Positions 52,819-60,501 of a stretch of DNA of 64,000 nucleotides are shown here, piece after piece. Each line of letters begins with the position of its first letter. Within the stretch, counting starts at the first letter, position 1. The notes below the pieces were generated by a model that searched no databases, was not told where the DNA came from, and was given only the letters and a program-made list of their open reading frames with translations. Origin of the DNA: Candidatus Hydrogenedentota bacterium (GTDB lineage Bacteria; Hydrogenedentota; Hydrogenedentia; Hydrogenedentales; SLHB01); assembly GCA_013359265.1 (NCBI GenBank), contig JABWCD010000012.1, positions 89,067 through 153,066 on the forward strand. The letters run 5' to 3'. A program made the position numbers and the translations under genes.

Positions 52819-54102
52819 TCACAACACCCACGGCGAACGGTAGTCGCGCGCAAGGAGCTTCGAGGCAGCCCTGTCGTGCACGATTCGTTCGGACGTACTG
52901 TCCCACGCGATCGTGCGTCCGGTGCGATACGCGATGTTGGCGAGGTGACCGTAGATGGTCGAGCGATGCCCAGCCTCCGCGTCGCAGCGGGGTTGCCGGC
53001 GCGACCGCACGCAGTCGAAAAAGTCGCGATGGTGTGCTTCGTAATTGTTCCCCTCCGCGTCTTCCTTATAGAACGGCTTGCGCGACGACCGGTCTTCCTC
53101 GCGGAAGATGCGATAGCCGGCGCGGTTGATCTGCAGCGTCGCTTTGTCGCCGAAGAATTCGATGCCGTGATCCATGTCGTCGTGCGGCCGCCAGCCATTC
53201 GCGTGACGCATGGAATAGGTGAGCGTGTAGCCAGGGCAATCAAATATGGCTTCCATCGTGTCCGGCGTCTCGCGCGCGTCGCTTAACACAAACTTTCCGC
53301 CCGCGGCCGCCACCGACGATATCTCGTGCCCCATCGCCCACTGCACGACGTCAAACAGGTGCACGCCCCAACCGGAGGTCATACCGCCGGAGTAATCCCA
53401 GAAGAAGTACCAGGTGCCGTGAAACCGGGCCGGATTGAAAGGACATTCGGGAGCGGGCCCCAACCACATATCGTAATCCACTCCCGCGGGCACGGGCGCG
53501 TCAGCGGGACGGCCTATGTCGCCGAACATCTCGCGCGGGTGCCAGGCATTCCAGGCGTGAACCATCGACACCTTTCCCAAGTCGCCAATTCGAATGCGTT
53601 CGACGGCGTGCTGCCAGTGCCCGCCCGAGCGTTGTTGAAGTCCCACCTGGCAGATGCGCCGATGTTTGCTCGCGCTCTCGGACACGATCCGGCCTTCGCG
53701 AATGTTGTGACCGAGCGGCTTCTCCGTGTAAACGTCCTTGCCCGCTTCGAACGCGCGGCACGCGATGATCGGGTGCCAATGTTCGGGTGTGGCGATGAGA
53801 ACTGCGTCAACGTCCTTTCGATCGAGCACGCGGCGGAAGTCCGTATACATTCCGGGCGAATTGCCCGCGGTCTCCGCTGCGCGGCGTTGGTGCGCCTCGT
53901 CCACGTCACACACGGCTACGATATTGATGTCGTCCAGCTTGCTGCACATGCGAACATGGCCTGTCCCCATGCCGCCTACGCCGATAAACGCCAGGTTGAT
54001 CCGTTCGTTCGCGCCGTGTGCCTGGGCCGGCGCGAGCGCCGCGGCAGCCAACCCCGTCGTCGCCCGCAGCATGGCCCTGCGCGAGATTTGTGTGTTTGGC
54101 AT
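52819..54102 (-). CDS. Gfo/Idh/MocA family oxidoreductase, TAT signal
   Basis: A 427-residue protein. The leader ISRRAMLRATTGLAAAALAPA is a twin-arginine signal; GGGGGG precedes the ATG at 54102. INLAFIGVGGMGTGHV is the dinucleotide site and GKDVYTEKPLGHNI the EKP motif. SGGMTSGWGVHLFDVVQWAMG corresponds to the GGG..D.G.H region. It is of the long, exported type common in planctomycete-like bacteria and differs from the shorter homologue at 13372-14439. The substrate is unknown. Confidence 0.9.
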   Translation of the reverse strand: MPNTQISRRAMLRATTGLAAAALAPAQAHGANERINLAFIGVGGMGTGHVRMCSKLDDINIVAVCDVDEAHQRRAAETAGNSPGMYTDFRRVLDRKDVDAVLIATPEHWHPIIACRAFEAGKDVYTEKPLGHNIREGRIVSESASKHRRICQVGLQQRSGGHWQHAVERIRIGDLGKVSMVHAWNAWHPREMFGDIGRPADAPVPAGVDYDMWLGPAPECPFNPARFHGTWYFFWDYSGGMTSGWGVHLFDVVQWAMGHEISSVAAAGGKFVLSDARETPDTMEAIFDCPGYTLTYSMRHANGWRPHDDMDHGIEFFGDKATLQINRAGYRIFREEDRSSRKPFYKEDAEGNNYEAHHRDFFDCVRSRRQPRCDAEAGHRSTIYGHLANIAYRTGRTIAWDSTSERIVHDRAASKLLARDYRSPWVL

Positions 54103-54212
54103 GATGCCCCCCTCTAAACGATGTTGTCCTTTACTCATGATACTCCTTCTTGCCCGCCATCGAGATTTCTTCCTATACTGCGCGCAACCATTCTTCATCG
54201 AGGAGTCATCGA

Positions 54213-56018
54213 ATGCCTGCTACGAAACGCGTGCCCGCGCGCGCAGAAGTGAAAGTCGAAGATACATGGGACTTGGAACCGTTGTTTCGGAACGATGCAG
54301 CGTGGCAAGCGGGATACAAAAGGCTCGAGAAGATGATTCCGGGCTTCGAGAAGTTCCGCGGCAAGCTGGGCACTTCGGCGAAGGTACTGCGCGCATGCTA
54401 CGAATTCGAGACCGAGTTCGAAAAGCTTTCCGAGCGCGTGGCCTCCTATGCGCACCTGAAATCTTCGGAGGACGTGAGCAACAGCACGTACCAGGGCATG
54501 GTCGCGCAATATACATGGCTCGCGACTCGCGCTGGCGAGGCAGCCAGCTACATCGCGCCGGAAATCCAGGCCATCCCCGAAAAGAAGATTAAGGCGTTCC
54601 TGCAGAACCCTGTACTGAAGGACTACCGCTTTTCCCTCGAGAAGCTGCTGCGCTACCGTCCGCACATCCTCTCGGAGAAGGAGGAACGCCTGCTCGCCAT
54701 GCAGGGCGAAGTCGCGGGCACCGCGAGCAAAGTGTTCGGCCAACTTAATGACGCCGACCTGAAGTTTGGCACGGTCACGGACGAGAAGGGCCGAAGCGTT
54801 GAACTGACCCACGGGTCTTTCCGGAGCCTGCTCGAGTCGCCAAAACGCAGCGTGCGCAAGGAGGCGTTTCACAAGTTTTACAGGAGTTACGAGGAACACG
54901 CGAACACGATCGCCGCGACGCTGAGCGGGTCCGTGCTTCAGGACGTCTATTATGCGCGGGCGCGCAGCTACCCCTCCGCGCGGGAAGGATCCCTATTTCA
55001 CGACAAAATTCCCGTCGCCGTATACGACAGCCTGATCAAGGCGGTCCACGACAACCTGAAAACAGTCCACCGCTATCTTGACGTGCGCAAGAAAGCGCTC
55101 AAACTGAAGGAATTGCGCGTTTACGATACCTACGTGCCGATTGTCGAGCAGGGACGCGTAAACATTCCGTGGGACAAAGCGGTCAAGACCGTTTGCGATG
55201 CGCTCGAGCCGTTGGGCAGCGGTTACGTCAATGTCCTCGGGGCGGGGTTGAACGGAGGACGTTGGGCGGACCGTTACGAGAACAAGGGGAAACGCAGTGG
55301 GGCGTTCTCTTCGGGCGGGTATATCGGACCGCCCTATATTCTGATGAACTACCGCCCGGACACGATTGACAGCATGTTCACGCTCGCGCACGAAGCGGGC
55401 CACTCGATGCACACGTACTTCAGCGCGAAACACCAGCCGTTCCAATATTACGGTTACACAATTTTCGTGGCCGAAGTCGCGTCCACGTTTAACGAACAGT
55501 TGTTGAATAAGTACCTTCTCGATCGGGCAAAGGACAGGAAGTCCCGCGCGTTTCTAATCAACAAGGAAATCGACGAAATCCGCGGCACGCTGGTACGCCA
55601 GACTATGTTCGCGGAGTTCGAGAAAGTGCTTCACGCGATCGCCGAGGCGGGCGAGCCATTGACGCTCGATCGTATTCGACTCGAATACCGCAAACTGCTC
55701 GATCGCTATTTCGGACCACGCTTCACCATTGACGACGAGCTATCGCTCGAAGGTCTGCGCATTCCGCATTTCTATCACGCCTTCTACGTGTACAAGTACG
55801 CAACGGGCATTTCGGCCGCGATCGCGCTGTCGCAACGCGTCCTGAACGGCGGTCCGAAGGAACGCGACCAATACCTCAACTTCCTGAAGAGCGGCGGATC
55901 GAAATTCCCCCTCGATCTGCTGCGTGACGCCGGCGTGGACATGGAGCGCCCAGAACCGGTGGCCACCGCCATGAAGCGGTTCGCGACGCTCGTGGATGAA
56001 CTGGAGGAACTGGTGTAG
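54213..56018 (+). CDS. pepF: Oligoendopeptidase F (M3 family)
   Basis: A 601-residue zinc peptidase of normal PepF length. The active site is LAHEAGHSMHTYFS (His393, Glu394, His397), with the third ligand Glu in FVAEVASTFNEQLL. DTWDLEPLFRND is the usual N-terminal motif and FYHAFYVYKYATGISAAI the C-terminal substrate-binding region. It cleaves short peptides in the cytoplasm. I chose the ATG at 54213, with GAGGAG about 8 bases upstream. It is divergent from the oxidoreductase gene. Confidence 0.95.
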   Translation: MPATKRVPARAEVKVEDTWDLEPLFRNDAAWQAGYKRLEKMIPGFEKFRGKLGTSAKVLRACYEFETEFEKLSERVASYAHLKSSEDVSNSTYQGMVAQYTWLATRAGEAASYIAPEIQAIPEKKIKAFLQNPVLKDYRFSLEKLLRYRPHILSEKEERLLAMQGEVAGTASKVFGQLNDADLKFGTVTDEKGRSVELTHGSFRSLLESPKRSVRKEAFHKFYRSYEEHANTIAATLSGSVLQDVYYARARSYPSAREGSLFHDKIPVAVYDSLIKAVHDNLKTVHRYLDVRKKALKLKELRVYDTYVPIVEQGRVNIPWDKAVKTVCDALEPLGSGYVNVLGAGLNGGRWADRYENKGKRSGAFSSGGYIGPPYILMNYRPDTIDSMFTLAHEAGHSMHTYFSAKHQPFQYYGYTIFVAEVASTFNEQLLNKYLLDRAKDRKSRAFLINKEIDEIRGTLVRQTMFAEFEKVLHAIAEAGEPLTLDRIRLEYRKLLDRYFGPRFTIDDELSLEGLRIPHFYHAFYVYKYATGISAAIALSQRVLNGGPKERDQYLNFLKSGGSKFPLDLLRDAGVDMERPEPVATAMKRFATLVDELEELV

Positions 56019-56172
56019 CCCATAACGTCATCCGCGGCCCAACGTGAAGCGTTACTTTTTGCAGGGCTGAATTGACGTCCGGAAAAGCGTAGGACTTGCT
56101 GTGGACACGGGAAACAGGAAGTCGAGGTTGCTGGCGCCCCTACGGGCGATTGCATGCTATAGTACTCGCCGT

Positions 56173-57081
56173 ATGTCACGAATCGCGCTAACACTCGTGG
56201 CGATCTCCGCCGGATTGGCGATTTCCGGTTGCCTGCCAACCAAAACGCCGGCCCGGGCGGAGTCCGTTTCGTCCGCGGCAGTTGCCGGCCCCGCGCCCGC
56301 AATCAGTACTGTCACCGCCTCGGCGGGCGACACGCCACCAACGGCCCCTTCCGCGGCGCCAGGCAACACTTCGGTGGACCCGCTCGACCAGTTAAAGTCG
56401 CAGTTGAACGAGATTGCCTCGGAGCGTGTCGAGTCCGCACCGATTGACGTGCCCGTGCCGGACGTAAGTGACGCGCCGCCCCCGCAGGACCAACACGAGG
56501 ACGATGTTCAGGAACTGCGCATCGAGGTGCAGGACCTTCGACGCGACGTGGCGCGTTTGCAGGAAACTGTCGACGCCGCGCTTGCGTACCTTGTCGGTGA
56601 ACTGGGCGACGAGAACCGGCGCCTGAAGAAAGACCTCGCGACACAAGCTGAATTGGATCGGGGAATCGATGATGCCGCCGCACCGCCGGTCCCCGAGATA
56701 CCGGCGGCAATCCCCGCGCCGGCGGTTGACTACGGCGAACGCGGCTACCTCGCCGTGAAGGAATGGGGCCGAACGCCTGATCAGGCCAAGGAACTCGAAG
56801 GCAATGTTACCTCGCTGCGCGGGATGATCTGCGCGGTCAGGCCGGGCGCCACCGACGAGGAATTGAAAACTGTCGGGAAGCGGCTGCGAGACGAATGCGC
56901 CGGGTTCGATAACATCAACATCGAGGTATTCGACGACGAAGCGGCGGCCCGTGACTACGCCGAACGCAACGTGCGGTCCAGTGCGCACTTCGTCATGCGC
57001 ATCACACGGCACAAGGCATCGGCTCAGGACGTAACGGTGTTGGTGCGGGACAACGGCTCGCGGGAAGTCGTGGTCGAGTAG
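56173..57081 (+). CDS. Lipoprotein with coiled coil, unknown function
   Basis: A 302-residue protein. The signal ends in the lipobox ISGC (Cys20). Residues about 22-110 are Ala/Pro/Thr-rich and probably disordered. Residues about 113-175 are a heptad-like coiled coil (VQELRIEVQDLRRDVARLQE). After another Pro/Ala linker, residues about 190-300 form an alpha/beta domain with no recognised motif. The start at 56173 puts the signal at the N-terminus. Confidence 0.65.
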   Translation: MSRIALTLVAISAGLAISGCLPTKTPARAESVSSAAVAGPAPAISTVTASAGDTPPTAPSAAPGNTSVDPLDQLKSQLNEIASERVESAPIDVPVPDVSDAPPPQDQHEDDVQELRIEVQDLRRDVARLQETVDAALAYLVGELGDENRRLKKDLATQAELDRGIDDAAAPPVPEIPAAIPAPAVDYGERGYLAVKEWGRTPDQAKELEGNVTSLRGMICAVRPGATDEELKTVGKRLRDECAGFDNINIEVFDDEAAARDYAERNVRSSAHFVMRITRHKASAQDVTVLVRDNGSREVVVE

Positions 57082-57169
57082 AGCGGGTTACAATCGTGCG
57101 GCGAGATAGGATTCAAAGGCCTCCCGACCCTCCATTGACAGCTATTTGTTGCCCTGATACGCTGCGCGC

Positions 57170-58063
57170 ATGCGATTGGTACCGCTACTGGCCCTTGCGC
57201 TCGCGCTGAATGCCGGCGCGGAAAACCTGCTGAAGAATCCCAGCTTTGAAGTGGTGAGCGACGGTTCTCCCGCGGCCTGGAGCGTCTTTGTCCAGCCCAA
57301 ACAAGGCGCGTCGTCTTTCTACGATCAGCGTGTGGCGAAAGACGGAAGCGCATCGGTGAAGCTGTCTATCGATTCGCCGTATATCGAGGACCCCGCGAAC
57401 AACTGGAGCCAGAACGTCCTCGCGGACGTGCGCGGCAAGCGCCTGCATCTGAACGGCATGGTCAAGACGGAAAACGCGACCGAGGCCGCGGTCTGGGTGC
57501 AGTGTTATTCGAGAAACCCGTTGCGGCTCGTGCTGCAGGAGTCGACCGCATCGAGCGGCCTTCTGACCGGGACGCATGACTGGACGCCGGTGGAACTAAG
57601 CTTGGTCGCGCCAATCGATACGGATTTCGTGGTCGTCCGGTGCGTACTGCGCTTTCGCGGTACAGCGTGGTTCGACGCGTTGTCGCTCGAAGCGGAGACG
57701 GCGCAAATCAAATCGCCTGCGGCGCCCGCGGCGAAGATGCCGACACCGCCATCGATGCCGGCCGTACCTGAGACCATTCCCGCTCCGCCCGCAACTTCCA
57801 CGGTGCGACCCGCGCCGTCTGACGAGATAATGCGGGCGCACGAGGAACTGCGGAAGGCGAACTGGCAGTTGCGTCAATCGAACGCAGCAATGACGGAACA
57901 GCTCGAAGAACTGCGCGGTCAAATCGACGATCTGAAACGGCAAATTGGCGAAACGGCGGCTGCCGCCAAGCAATTGCAGGAAGGCCAACCGAAACGGGTC
58001 GAGCGCGAGACGCCCGTCGTGGTCCCCCCTCCCCCGCTCGTACCGAATGAGGACGCGCCGTGA
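57170..58063 (+). CDS. Secreted CBM-like protein with C-terminal coiled coil
   Basis: A 297-residue protein. A signal peptide (about 1-17) leads to a beta-sandwich of CBM4/9 appearance (about 18-180): NLLKNPSFEVVSDGSPAAWSV, LHLNGMVKTENATEAAVWVQ, WFDALSLEAE. A Pro/Ala linker follows, then a coiled coil (about 220-270) and a Pro-rich end. It may bind a polysaccharide and a partner at once. It is followed without a gap by a 56-residue membrane protein (TGATG overlap). Confidence 0.65.
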   Translation: MRLVPLLALALALNAGAENLLKNPSFEVVSDGSPAAWSVFVQPKQGASSFYDQRVAKDGSASVKLSIDSPYIEDPANNWSQNVLADVRGKRLHLNGMVKTENATEAAVWVQCYSRNPLRLVLQESTASSGLLTGTHDWTPVELSLVAPIDTDFVVVRCVLRFRGTAWFDALSLEAETAQIKSPAAPAAKMPTPPSMPAVPETIPAPPATSTVRPAPSDEIMRAHEELRKANWQLRQSNAAMTEQLEELRGQIDDLKRQIGETAAAAKQLQEGQPKRVERETPVVVPPPPLVPNEDAP

Positions 58064-58233
58064 TGAGCATCGTCATGCCGGTGACCATCGCGCTGGTCAT
58101 GGCGATCGTTGCGGGAGCCGTGGTGTGGCTGGTGTGGAGCGTGATTGAGAATCTCATGGCCAAACGGACGCCTGCGCGCGGCTCCCCGACCACAACGCCC
58201 GCCACCGAATCCGACACACCCAAGCCAAGCTAA
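58063..58233 (+). CDS. 56-residue single-helix membrane protein
   Basis: The ATG at 58063 overlaps the stop of the CBM-like gene (TGATG) and the frame runs to TAA at 58231-58233. Residues about 5-27 are one hydrophobic helix (VTIALVMAIVAGAVVWLVW); the rest is a Thr/Pro-rich polar tail. It is too short for most gene callers. The overlap supports translation. It may anchor the CBM-like protein or another partner. Confidence 0.5.
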   Translation: MSIVMPVTIALVMAIVAGAVVWLVWSVIENLMAKRTPARGSPTTTPATESDTPKPS

Positions 58234-58261
58234 TTCAAAACAGGCCCAACCCCAGGCGCGC

Positions 58262-58636
58262 TCAGCGGCTTTCTTCACCGCCGCCTGGTTGTACGACGGC
58301 CCGCCTGCGCCGGCGATCTTTCTGTTTGCGCAGTTTCGCGGTGCGTTTGGCTTCTGGGCTCGCACCGCCAAGTTGTTTTATTTCAATGAGTTCGCAAAGG
58401 CGGCGGCGCGCAAAGAACCGGTTCAGGGCCTGCGAGCGTTCCTTCGTCATCTTCACTTCGAGGCCGGTCGGACGGTGCGTGAGTAGAACGCCGGTCTGCG
58501 TCTTGTTTACGTGCTGGCCTCCGGGGCCGCTGGCCTTAACGAACTGCTCCACGAGGTCGGCCTCGCGCAGGCCGCAGGATTCCATACGCCGCAGGAGTTC
58601 GATTTCCTTTTGTTGCGATACGCCAAACTTGGACAT
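58262..58636 (-). CDS. Release-factor-like GGQ protein (ribosome rescue type)
   Basis: A 124-residue protein with only the peptidyl-tRNA hydrolysis domain of class I release factors: KASGPGGQHVNKTQTGVLL (GGQ at 39-41). It lacks the stop-codon recognition domain, and ends in a basic tail (KLRKQKDRRRRRAVV) like ArfB/YaeJ, which enters the empty mRNA channel of stalled ribosomes. The long frame upstream is trimmed to the ATG at 58636. It converges with the small membrane protein gene. Confidence 0.85.
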   Translation of the reverse strand: MSKFGVSQQKEIELLRRMESCGLREADLVEQFVKASGPGGQHVNKTQTGVLLTHRPTGLEVKMTKERSQALNRFFARRRLCELIEIKQLGGASPEAKRTAKLRKQKDRRRRRAVVQPGGGEESR

Positions 58637-58702
58637 AGGCGCAGGGTAGCACGGTGGACAATGTGGACGGAATGGAGGACCGCGCGATAGCGGAACCGCC
58701 TG

Positions 58703-58742
58703 CAAAAAGCAAAAAACGGCCGGTCATCCGTGGCCGGCCGTT
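58703..58742 (-). terminator. Rho-independent terminator of the YjfB-like gene
   Basis: On the minus strand, a 9-base stem AACGGCCGG / CCGGCCGTT (58742-58734 and 58723-58715) with a 10-base loop is followed by TTTTTTGCTTTTT. It lies 27 bases after the stop of the YjfB-like gene. Confidence 0.85.
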
Positions 58743-58768
58743 CGCGCCAAGCTCGCTAATGTGCGGTG

Positions 58769-58960
58769 TTACGCCGCGACGTCCAAGTTCTGGCCAATTT
58801 CCGAGTTGGCCACGAGGGACTGGATCAGCGTGAGCGCTGCCGTCCCGATGTCGCGCGCGACCTGCACTTCCTTCTTCAGGGCCGCCGCCTGATACGCAAT
58901 CGCCAATTCCGTGCCGCTTGCCAAGGGCGTTCCCGAAGTAACTCCTGTTATTCCAGCCAT
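58769..58960 (-). CDS. YjfB-type putative motility protein
   Basis: A 63-residue protein that matches the YjfB_motility pattern: a helical core IAYQAAALKKEVQVARDIG followed by TLIQSL and NLDVAA. GGAGGT is 5 bases before the ATG at 58960. The function is not known; the family is often found with flagellar genes, which fits motAB in this window. It has its own terminator. Confidence 0.7.
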   Translation of the reverse strand: MAGITGVTSGTPLASGTELAIAYQAAALKKEVQVARDIGTAALTLIQSLVANSEIGQNLDVAA

Positions 58961-59057
58961 ATGGACCTCCGTATCCGAAGCTGGTCTACCCCTTCCGGGC
59001 ATCTCTTCGTACCGTTTATCGGCATTTGGCCCGGAAAACTTTAGCGGGCCGGGATGG

Positions 59058-60344
59058 CTACGATTTCGCACCCGTTGGACGGGGCGATTCCTCGACGAGC
59101 TTCAGGCTCTCGTCGATGAGGATCGGTCCGGTCTGTTCGCCGAGGGACGTACGCGTGACGTAGTTGTACCGCTCGAAGCTGTTGAAGTCCTCCTTGGTGA
59201 GGATGTACCCAAAGGCGTCGTTGGTCAGGCCGAACAGGAAGTTCTGCTCACCATACATTTTGCGCTTCAGGTAGAACCCGATGTTAGGCAGCGCCTCGCC
59301 GGGGATGGTGAGAATCTGCGCCGTGCCAAAGTTCACGAGATTGAGCGTCGTCGAGATCGTCCCGTCGGAGTTCAACGACGCTTTCATCGGGGAGTAGGCG
59401 ACAATGAACTTCATGTTGTCAGACTCGATCGGAAACGAAATGCGCTTGGCCGCGCAGTAGAGCATCGGGTCCTCTTGGACCGGCGCATCTTTCACAATGC
59501 GGAGCGCCTCATCCGCAAGCAGGTTGCCAATGCGCACACACTCGTCCCAGGTCTGGACGTCCTTTCCATCTTCTCCGCGGCAGTCGGCAGTGACCATGCC
59601 GCCCTGCGCGCTGTTCATGAAGATGGCCATACCGCCGCCCTGTGCGGCGATGCGATCGTGGAGCGGCCCAATCACGTCCGGACTGCAGATGCCCTGGTTC
59701 GGCCCGATCACTTCCGGGTGGATCGCGTAGTTCACCAGCGTGGCAATGGCCTTGCCGTCAGCGCCGAGGAACTGCATGACGTTGCAGCGCCGGTCGTAGA
59801 GTTTCGGCGCGTAGTAGTTGTAGGCGATCCGCTCGGCCGCCTCGGCTTGTGCAATCTTTACGGATGCCGGCGCGAGCTTGCCGTTCGCTTCGTTGATGCA
59901 TTTGGCGACTAAAGAGCAGGACTTTTCAATGTACTTCAGATCGGCCAGCGTCTCGCCTTTTTCGTTAATGGGAAACGCATACATGTCCGGCGCGCTATGA
60001 ACGTGCGTCGAACCGATGATGATGTTCTCCGGCTTGATGCCTTTGACCTGCTCGCGCACCTTATTTCCGACGGTGCTCGAGAACCCGAGGTACGGCACGC
60101 TAACGATAGCGACCTTCGTGCCGCTGTTTTCGATCACGAGCGCGCGCGCTTCGAGTTCTCCCTGCTTCTTGGTCGCCGCGGGCGGACGTTCGCCGGGGTC
60201 CGGCACTCCGCCGGACACCGGCAGCAGGGGATCGGGGGTTACGTTGATTGACGCGATGCCGACCTTGAGTTCGGCACGCGCGGAAACGGCGGGCGCCACG
60301 CATATCGCAAGCGCCATCACGCACAAAAGCATTCGTTTGGTCAT
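59058..60344 (-). CDS. Secreted neutral ceramidase-like protein
   Basis: A 428-residue protein with a signal peptide (about 1-24, VAPAVSARAE). LKVGIASINVTPDPLLPVSG and IIIGSTHVHSAPDMYAF match the N-terminal part of the neutral/alkaline ceramidase family (PF04734 type); the His residues in THVHS would be metal ligands. LVNYAIHPEVIGPNQGICSPDVIG is a second metal-binding segment. The C-terminal domain seen in animal ceramidases is missing or divergent. The substrate may be another amide or ester lipid. Confidence 0.82.
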   Translation of the reverse strand: MTKRMLLCVMALAICVAPAVSARAELKVGIASINVTPDPLLPVSGGVPDPGERPPAATKKQGELEARALVIENSGTKVAIVSVPYLGFSSTVGNKVREQVKGIKPENIIIGSTHVHSAPDMYAFPINEKGETLADLKYIEKSCSLVAKCINEANGKLAPASVKIAQAEAAERIAYNYYAPKLYDRRCNVMQFLGADGKAIATLVNYAIHPEVIGPNQGICSPDVIGPLHDRIAAQGGGMAIFMNSAQGGMVTADCRGEDGKDVQTWDECVRIGNLLADEALRIVKDAPVQEDPMLYCAAKRISFPIESDNMKFIVAYSPMKASLNSDGTISTTLNLVNFGTAQILTIPGEALPNIGFYLKRKMYGEQNFLFGLTNDAFGYILTKEDFNSFERYNYVTRTSLGEQTGPILIDESLKLVEESPRPTGAKS

Positions 60345-60501
60345 CGTCCAGTACCTTAACGTTGCGCCCGTTGGGGCATGAAAGCCGCAGAGATACGGAT
60401 CATGTCAGGAAGCTCAATGGGAATACAAACTCTTCGGGGAACCCTTTCACGGTGCGTGGTATTATCCGATAAATGCATTCCACCATAGGGGTTTTAATTC
60501 G

